Source of the DNA: JACXVD01 sp047975785
Lineage (GTDB): Bacteria; Pseudomonadota; Alphaproteobacteria; Sphingomonadales; Sphingomonadaceae
DNA: 20,147 bases
Assembly (NCBI GenBank): GCA_047975785.1
Contig: JBKEEC010000081.1
Coordinates: 1 to 20,147 of the forward strand
Direction: 5' to 3'
Shown: one piece after another, positions 15,104-20,147 of the stretch
Layout of the letters: the number at the start of each line of letters is the position of its first letter
Position numbering within the stretch: the stretch's first letter is position 1
The notes under the pieces: generated by a model
The model's database searches: none
What the model saw: only the letters and a program-made list of their open reading frames with translations
What the model was told of the DNA's origin: nothing
Program-made: the position numbers and the translations under genes

Positions 15104-16612
15104 ATGGGCCGCATCTTCACAATTGCTTCGTCATCTGTTCTGGCTGTTGCTGCTTCGCAGGTAATTGCGCAAACGCCCGATTCTTCCAGTGCACAGGGTG
15201 ATCTTTCCGTCACAATATATAATAATGATCAGGCACTGATTCAGGATATTCGTCAGCTAAATATCCCGCAGGGGCGTAGCAAGATTGAGTTTCCCGATGT
15301 TTCTGCACGGATTCGCCCGGAAACACTCAGCTTTGCATCATCCGATGCCGGCATTATCGAGCAGAATTTCGATTTTGATTTGCTGACGCCAGGCAAGATG
15401 ATGGAAAAATCCATTGGAAAAATGGTAACACTGGTGCGCACCAATCCGGCAACAGGCGCCGAAACGCGCGAACGCGCCAAAGTGCTTTCCACCGCTGGCG
15501 GAACAGTCGTCCAGATTGGTGATCGCATCGAGGTTTTGCGTGATGATGGTCTGCCTGTGCGCGTTGTGTTTGACCAGGTTCCTTCAAATTTGCGCGCACG
15601 CCCAACCTTGTCGGTCAATGTTTCCTCTACCCGTTCCGGTGTGCGTCCTGCCTCTATCCGGTATCTGACACCGGGCCTTGGCTGGAGCGCGGATTATGTC
15701 GCCCTGTATGATGAAGGGCAGGGCAGTATTGATATGCAGGGCTGGGTCACACTGGCCAATAGCACCGGCACCACATTTTCCAATGCAAAGACATTGCTCG
15801 TGGCAGGCAGCCCCGGCAATGCCGGGCAGAACCGTAATTATCCTGACTATCCATCTCGTGGCCGCGCCATGCAAACAGACATGATCCCCGGAACAGAAAG
15901 CGCCAATCGGGAACGCCTGGGCGATTTCTATCTCTATCCACTGGCCGGACGGACAACTATCGCCAATGCACAGACGAAACAGGTCAGTTTTCTTGACACC
16001 CAGAATGTTGCAGCCCGCAAGATTTACGGACGCACTGTGGGCTGGATGGAGAGCGACAGTTCGCCTGTAAACGCATCAAGCGAAATTGCTTTCTCATCAA
16101 GCAGCGATGGCGGGCTGGGGGACGCCTTGCCCGCAGGGACTGTCCGGTTTTACCAGAGAGATACACAGGGCACGCCGCAATTTATCGGTGAAAATGCAAT
16201 CGGTCACACACCTATGGGTAGCCAGCTTACCCTGCGCACGGGCGATGCCTTTGATATTTATATTCAGGCCGAGGTGGAGCGCCGCGAGACAATTACCGCA
16301 GCCGAATGGGAGCGCACCGCGCGATATCGTGTTATCAAGGCCGGAGAAACTACTCAGGAAATGGTGGCCGAGCGTCCGAAGCAATATTTTCGAACTGCCA
16401 TGCGCTACACCCTGACCAATGCCAAAAGCACCCCGGTTGACGTGGAGCTGGTGCAGGCAGGCCTTGACCGAGGCTGGTGGGGAAATGATTTCCGTGTGGA
16501 AAGCGAGGATATTCCCGGAGAGCAGCTCAATGCAGATCGCCGGAAATGGGTTGTGAATATCCCGGCCAATGGCAGCCGCACGATCCGGGCCGTTTTTGAT
16601 ACACGCTTTTGA
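15104..16612 (+). CDS. DUF4139 exported protein, first of a tandem pair
   Basis: A 502-residue protein with a signal peptide (cleavage probably after QVIA at residue 22) and the DUF4139 architecture: an N-terminal part with YNNDQALIQDIRQLNIPQG (about 38-56) that codes for the usual beta-rich start of the family, then TPGLGWSADYVALYDEG and WVTLANSTGTTFSNAKTLL, and LGDFYLYPLAGRTTIANAQT. The family has no established biochemical role; it is expected in the periplasm or on the outer membrane. I chose ATG 15104, which gives a clean signal peptide with GGAGA at 15088-15092; an ATG at 15068 is possible but poorer. The next gene begins 8 bp after its stop. Confidence 0.82.
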   Translation: MGRIFTIASSSVLAVAASQVIAQTPDSSSAQGDLSVTIYNNDQALIQDIRQLNIPQGRSKIEFPDVSARIRPETLSFASSDAGIIEQNFDFDLLTPGKMMEKSIGKMVTLVRTNPATGAETRERAKVLSTAGGTVVQIGDRIEVLRDDGLPVRVVFDQVPSNLRARPTLSVNVSSTRSGVRPASIRYLTPGLGWSADYVALYDEGQGSIDMQGWVTLANSTGTTFSNAKTLLVAGSPGNAGQNRNYPDYPSRGRAMQTDMIPGTESANRERLGDFYLYPLAGRTTIANAQTKQVSFLDTQNVAARKIYGRTVGWMESDSSPVNASSEIAFSSSSDGGLGDALPAGTVRFYQRDTQGTPQFIGENAIGHTPMGSQLTLRTGDAFDIYIQAEVERRETITAAEWERTARYRVIKAGETTQEMVAERPKQYFRTAMRYTLTNAKSTPVDVELVQAGLDRGWWGNDFRVESEDIPGEQLNADRRKWVVNIPANGSRTIRAVFDTRF

Positions 16613-16620
16613 GGTCCAGG

Positions 16621-18231
16621 ATGAAGCGGACGCTTCTTCTGCTTGCTCTCCTGAGCGGAGCCGGCACAGGTGCAGGTCAGGTTCATGCACGCACGATTGT
16701 GGATGCCTCTCCGGCTGAAAACCTGTCCGTAACCCTGTATCGGGACCCTGACAGGGCATCGGATGCCCCCATGGAGCAGAGCTGGCCACAGGGTTTTGCG
16801 ATGATCAGTGAAACCCGGACCGTGACCTTGCCCCCCGGTGAATCCACCATCCGTTTCACAGGTGTTGCGGAAGGCATGGTTGCTGTCAGCGCCATTGTCA
16901 CCGGCTTGCCCGGTGGCACGATAGAAAAAAACCGCAATGCTGATCTGCTCTCGCCCGGCGCTCTGGTTGATGGAACGCTTGGCAATCATGTCCGCATAAC
17001 CCGAACCAATCCGGCAAGTGGGGCAACGCAATCCGAAGATGCCGTTATCCGCACCCGCGCCGATGGTGGTCTGGTGATCCAGACGCAATCCGGTTACGAG
17101 GCTGTGCGATGTTCCGGCCTGCCTGAAAAGCTGACCTTTGACAAAATTCCGGATGGGCTGTCATCCAGCCCCGTATTTTCGATTGATACACAGGATGGCA
17201 AGGGCGGCACCTATACAGTTACGCTGACCTATCTCGCCTGGGGTTTTGACTGGCAGGCCAATTATGTCGCGACACTGGCTGGCCCGCCTGATGGCGCAAA
17301 CGTCACCATGCATCTGCGCTCGTGGCTCAGCCTGCTGAATGATAATGGTCAGAGCTTTACAGATTCACAGGTTTTGGCGGTTGCTGGCCGTCTTAATGTA
17401 GACAGTGACTATCAAGCCCTGTCTGACCCGCCCCGTGCAGAACCTTTGCTCCTGACTTGCTATCCTCTGGGCAGCACTTCTGATCCGTCTGCTCCTTCAA
17501 TTCCCGCGCCATCTCCCAAGGCTTCTACTTTCGCTGGTTCGGAAATTATGGTCACTGCCAGAGAAATGGTCATGGCGGATATGGCGGCCCCTTCTGCACC
17601 CATGATGGCCACTCAGGAAGATCTGGGCGACCTGAAGCTCTACCGTGTGCCTGAAGCAGTAACGGTAAACGCCAAAGGGCTGAAACAGGTTGCCTTTCTT
17701 GATCAGCCAAAGGTGGAGGGCACGCTATTTTATACCTTCACCTGCGCGCCCATGACTGTTTCACACAAATCCCCACAGTCAACCAGCCTCGCCCTGAGCA
17801 CAAAAAATGACAAGGCGCATGGTCTGGGTGTTGCCATGCCTATGGGCGGAATTACAATTTTTGAGCCATCTGCCTATGGTGATCTTCTGCTGGGTGAACA
17901 ATCCTTGCGTGACTATGCTGTCGGTCAGGATGTGGAAATAGCGCTTGGAGAATCATCACAGGTATCAGGCCAGTGCCTGCGTAAAAATCAGAAGTCCCCG
18001 GAAGATGCGAATGGCAGCAGGCTGGATGAAATGGAGGCTGTGATCAGCAATGCCAACAACCGCAAGGCAAATGTGCGACTCATCCTCGGGCCAGCATCCG
18101 ACTGGAGCGTGGAAAAGATCAAAAATACGCGTGTGAAGGATGGCAATATTATCACCGAAATCACAGTCCCTGCAGGAAAAACCCGCAAAATAGGCTGGGT
18201 TACGCGCCGTTCAGACGCAGCGATAAAATAA
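16621..18231 (+). CDS. DUF4139 exported protein, second of a tandem pair
   Basis: A 536-residue paralogue of the preceding protein. It has a signal peptide ending in GQVHA at residue 23. Shared segments include RTNPASGAT, TYLAWGFDWQANYVA, WLSLLNDNGQSFTDSQ and EDLGDLKLYRVPEAV, each matching the first copy at the same relative place. A Pro/Ser/Ala/Met-rich insert (about residues 288-335) is absent from the first copy and contains EIMVTAR (308-314), a string like the start of TonB-receptor plugs in sphingomonads. The ATG at 16621 has GAGG at 16611-16614. Function unknown. The recA promoter begins just past its stop. Confidence 0.82.
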   Translation: MKRTLLLLALLSGAGTGAGQVHARTIVDASPAENLSVTLYRDPDRASDAPMEQSWPQGFAMISETRTVTLPPGESTIRFTGVAEGMVAVSAIVTGLPGGTIEKNRNADLLSPGALVDGTLGNHVRITRTNPASGATQSEDAVIRTRADGGLVIQTQSGYEAVRCSGLPEKLTFDKIPDGLSSSPVFSIDTQDGKGGTYTVTLTYLAWGFDWQANYVATLAGPPDGANVTMHLRSWLSLLNDNGQSFTDSQVLAVAGRLNVDSDYQALSDPPRAEPLLLTCYPLGSTSDPSAPSIPAPSPKASTFAGSEIMVTAREMVMADMAAPSAPMMATQEDLGDLKLYRVPEAVTVNAKGLKQVAFLDQPKVEGTLFYTFTCAPMTVSHKSPQSTSLALSTKNDKAHGLGVAMPMGGITIFEPSAYGDLLLGEQSLRDYAVGQDVEIALGESSQVSGQCLRKNQKSPEDANGSRLDEMEAVISNANNRKANVRLILGPASDWSVEKIKNTRVKDGNIITEITVPAGKTRKIGWVTRRSDAAIK

Positions 18232-18232
18232 T

Positions 18233-18264
18233 TTTTGTTCCACTCTTGTTCTGTTGGAACAAAA
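18233..18264. repeat. 10-bp inverted repeat over the recA control region
   Basis: TTTTGTTCCA (18233-18242) and TGGAACAAAA (18255-18264) are perfect reverse complements around a 12-base spacer. The element starts 2 bp after the DUF4139 stop and contains the whole SOS box. It may serve as a hairpin ending the DUF4139 transcript, as an extended LexA site, or both. Confidence 0.6.
18237..18251 (+). promoter_or_regulatory. SOS box (LexA operator) of recA
   Basis: GTTC at 18237-18240 and GTTC at 18248-18251 are separated by exactly 7 bases, the alphaproteobacterial LexA site GTTC-N7-GTTC. The second half-site overlaps the -35 element of the recA promoter, the position expected for repression in undamaged cells. 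Confidence 0.88.
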
Positions 18265-18274
18265 TGGGTACAAT
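18246..18274 (+). promoter_or_regulatory. recA promoter
   Basis: TTGTTC (18246-18251) as -35 and TACAAT (18269-18274) as -10 are spaced 17 bp apart, a strong sigma-70-type arrangement. Transcription would start near 18281 and give a leader of about 47 bases before the recA start. The -35 lies inside the SOS box. Confidence 0.75.
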
Positions 18275-18327
18275 GTCTTTCGTAGATAACAGGGGAAACC
18301 CTCTGGCAAAACGAAGGAGTGCGTGCA

Positions 18328-19389
18328 ATGGCAGCGGAACTGCAACTGGTTGACAAGGATGGCAAGGTGGACCGCCAAAAAGCACTCGATGCTGCACTCG
18401 CACAAATAGACAGGGCCTTTGGCAAAGGCTCCGCGATGAAACTTGGCTCAAAAGAAGCCATGCAGATTGAATCCATTTCGACCGGGTCGCTGGGTCTTGA
18501 TATTGCCCTTGGCATTGGTGGCCTTCCTCGTGGCCGGATTATCGAAATTTACGGACCGGAAAGCTCCGGCAAGACAACTCTGGCGCTCCATGCGATTGCC
18601 GAAGCGCAAAAAGGCGGGGGCACAGCTGCCTTTGTGGATGCAGAACACGCACTTGACCCAGTGTATGCGAAAAAGCTTGGCGTCGATATTGATGAGCTGA
18701 TTGTTTCCCAGCCCGACACAGGGGAGCAGGCGCTGGAAATTGCTGATACGCTGGTCCGCTCCAATGCCATTGACGTTCTGGTAATTGATTCTGTCGCTGC
18801 GCTTGTTCCTCGTGCCGAAATTGAAGGCGAAATGGGTGACAGTCATGTCGGCCTGCAGGCCCGCCTCATGAGCCAGGCACTACGCAAGCTGACCGGCTCT
18901 ATCAATCGCTCCAAATGTATGGTGATTTTCATCAATCAGGTGCGGATGAAAATTGGCGTAATGTATGGAAATCCGGAAACAACAACAGGCGGTAACGCAT
19001 TGAAATTCTATGCTTCTGTCCGGCTTGATATTCGCCGCACAGGCCAGATCAAGGACCGGGATGAAATTACCGGCAATGCCACGCGTGTAAAAGTGGTCAA
19101 AAACAAGGTGGCCCCTCCGTTCAAGCAGGTGGAATTTGATATCATGTATGGAGAAGGCATCTCCAAGACCGGCGAAATTCTGGATCTGGGGGTGAAGGCA
19201 GGTGTTGTTGAAAAATCCGGAAGCTGGTTCAGTTATGACTCAATCCGGATCGGGCAGGGGCGTGAAAATGCCAAGCAATATCTGAAAGATAACCCTGAAG
19301 TTTCGGACCGTATCGAATCCGCCATTCGCGGAAAGACCGATGCCGTGGCAGAAGAAATGATGTCCGGACCGGATGCTGAGGAAGGATAG
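18328..19389 (+). CDS. recA: Recombinase RecA
   Basis: RecA coats single-stranded DNA, drives strand exchange and triggers LexA cleavage in the SOS response. The 353-residue protein has the N-terminal oligomerisation helix, Walker A GPESSGKT (76-83), the conserved VDAEHALDP, Walker B LVIDSVAALVPRAEIEGE (about 151-168), the DNA-binding loop region with FINQVRMKIGVMYGNPETTTGG, and the acidic C-terminal tail (DAEEG). Length is normal. ATG 18328 has AAGGAG 8 bp upstream; an in-frame GTG three codons earlier overlaps that site and is rejected. It has its own SOS-controlled promoter. No terminator is seen between its stop and the methyltransferase 57 bp later. Confidence 0.98.
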   Translation: MAAELQLVDKDGKVDRQKALDAALAQIDRAFGKGSAMKLGSKEAMQIESISTGSLGLDIALGIGGLPRGRIIEIYGPESSGKTTLALHAIAEAQKGGGTAAFVDAEHALDPVYAKKLGVDIDELIVSQPDTGEQALEIADTLVRSNAIDVLVIDSVAALVPRAEIEGEMGDSHVGLQARLMSQALRKLTGSINRSKCMVIFINQVRMKIGVMYGNPETTTGGNALKFYASVRLDIRRTGQIKDRDEITGNATRVKVVKNKVAPPFKQVEFDIMYGEGISKTGEILDLGVKAGVVEKSGSWFSYDSIRIGQGRENAKQYLKDNPEVSDRIESAIRGKTDAVAEEMMSGPDAEEG

Positions 19390-19400
19390 CCCCGCCAATA

Positions 19401-19436
19401 GCCAGGGTTTTACAACAAGCCAGAGTTTTACAACAA
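19401..19436. repeat. 18-bp tandem duplication after recA
   Basis: GCCAGGGTTTTACAACAA (19401-19418) is followed directly by GCCAGAGTTTTACAACAA (19419-19436), one mismatch in 18. The end of the second copy supplies part of the ribosome site (AAGGA, 19435-19439) of the next gene. It makes up most of the recA-methyltransferase gap. Confidence 0.8.
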
Positions 19437-19446
19437 GGATGCCAGT

Positions 19447-20147
19447 GTGACGGATAGCAGTGAATGGCAAGGTGATGTTGGCCAGATCTGGGCCGATCAC
19501 TGGCATGCTACCGATTTGAGTTTTTCTCAGCTAACCCGATACCTTGTTGAGCATATTCTTGATTACCCCTTTACACGGGCACTTGATGTTGGGTCCGGTG
19601 CAGGTGAGGTCAGTATCCGGATTGCAGGCGATCAGCCGGAAACGGATATACTGGGCATAGATATCAGTCCGGCGCTGGTTGAAACTGCCCGTATCAGAAG
19701 CGATTTATTGGCGAATGTTGATTTTGTTGTCGGGGATGCATCCTGTTGGAATGGGTCACGACATGGAGAACTTTGGCAACCGGATATGATTATGTCTCGT
19801 CACGGGGTAATGTTTTTTGCTGACCCTGTTCAGGCATTTTCCAATTTGCATAAAAATGCTTCTGACCATGCACATTTGGTGTTTTCCTGTTTTCGAACAA
19901 GAAAGGATAACATCTGGGCAAGTGCGGTGGCGTCCCTGCTTCCTCCCGGCTCCGGTCCTGATCCTGATGATAACGCACCAGGGCCGTTTGCATTTGCCCG
20001 GCAGGATTATGTGCGCACCATTCTTTCCATATCTGGCTGGAAGAATATTACGTTTGAACCTATAGATTATTTTCATATTGCGGGCAGGGGTAAGAACGCG
20101 CTGGATGATGCCATTGCGTTTTATTCGAGTATTGGACCAGCCGCTGC
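19447..20147 (+). CDS. Class I SAM-dependent methyltransferase (3' end beyond the window)
   Basis: A GTG start at 19447 with AAGGA 7 bp upstream opens a frame that stays open to the window edge, 233 complete codons so far. The N-terminal part reads TDSSEWQGDVGQIWADHW. SAM-binding motif I is ALDVGSGAG (45-53), motif II ends in GIDIS with acidic Asp72, and MSRHGVMFFADPVQAF lies at the usual acceptor-side strand. LVFSCFR and GPFAFARQDYVRTIL follow. This wording matches methyltransferases that are common in sphingomonads and act on unknown small molecules. It may share the recA transcript, or have a promoter I cannot recognise. Substrate is unknown, and only the C-terminal end is missing. Confidence 0.85.
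   Translation, partial: MTDSSEWQGDVGQIWADHWHATDLSFSQLTRYLVEHILDYPFTRALDVGSGAGEVSIRIAGDQPETDILGIDISPALVETARIRSDLLANVDFVVGDASCWNGSRHGELWQPDMIMSRHGVMFFADPVQAFSNLHKNASDHAHLVFSCFRTRKDNIWASAVASLLPPGSGPDPDDNAPGPFAFARQDYVRTILSISGWKNITFEPIDYFHIAGRGKNALDDAIAFYSSIGPAA

Noticed and set aside
1..20147. Mobile element, CRISPR array, prophage, defence or biosynthetic cluster
   Set aside because: No transposase, integrase, regular spaced repeats, or clustered accessory genes are visible; nearly all genes belong to known core families.

Overview
The window is a stretch of housekeeping chromosome from an alphaproteobacterium, most likely a member of the Sphingomonadales. The evidence is the combination of CckA next to a DUF2062 protein, HdaA, DUF2794, EpsC-type serine acetyltransferase and DUF4139 proteins, together with an SOS box of the alphaproteobacterial form GTTC-N7-GTTC in front of recA. 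Base composition looks moderate rather than very GC-rich (judged by eye, not counted). I see no phage, transposon, CRISPR array, tRNA or rRNA.

Layout from left to right. Bases 1-488 hold the terminator of a gene outside the window and a non-coding stretch with two strong inverted repeats. A small DUF465/YdcH-type gene (489-740) follows on the plus strand. It converges on a leftward purM-purN pair (purine synthesis), in which PurN carries an extra C-terminal MmcQ/YjbR-like domain. Diverging from purM is a tight rightward run of five genes: a DUF2066-like secreted protein, hdaA (replication control), epsC (cysteine synthesis), a DUF2794 gene and folE (folate synthesis). It meets a leftward slt-greB pair (lytic transglycosylase, transcript cleavage factor). 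dapA (lysine and cell-wall synthesis) diverges from slt and converges on a zinc M14-type deacylase gene, which in turn diverges from smpB (ribosome rescue).

The right half is all on the plus strand: smpB, DUF2062 translationally linked to cckA (hybrid kinase at the top of the CtrA cell-cycle pathway), two tandem DUF4139 exported proteins, recA with a well-resolved SOS-controlled promoter, and a SAM-dependent methyltransferase that runs off the end.

The genes do not form one dedicated system. Several neighbours share a theme: HdaA, CckA and RecA in replication, cell cycle and DNA repair; DapA and Slt in the cell wall; PurM and PurN in purines. I found no convincing undescribed system. The points most worth a second look are the PurN-MmcQ fusion, the altered Walker B site in HdaA, the bulged palindrome near 321-366, the tandem DUF4139 pair, the hairpin overlaid on the recA SOS box, and two short tandem duplications in intergenic regions.
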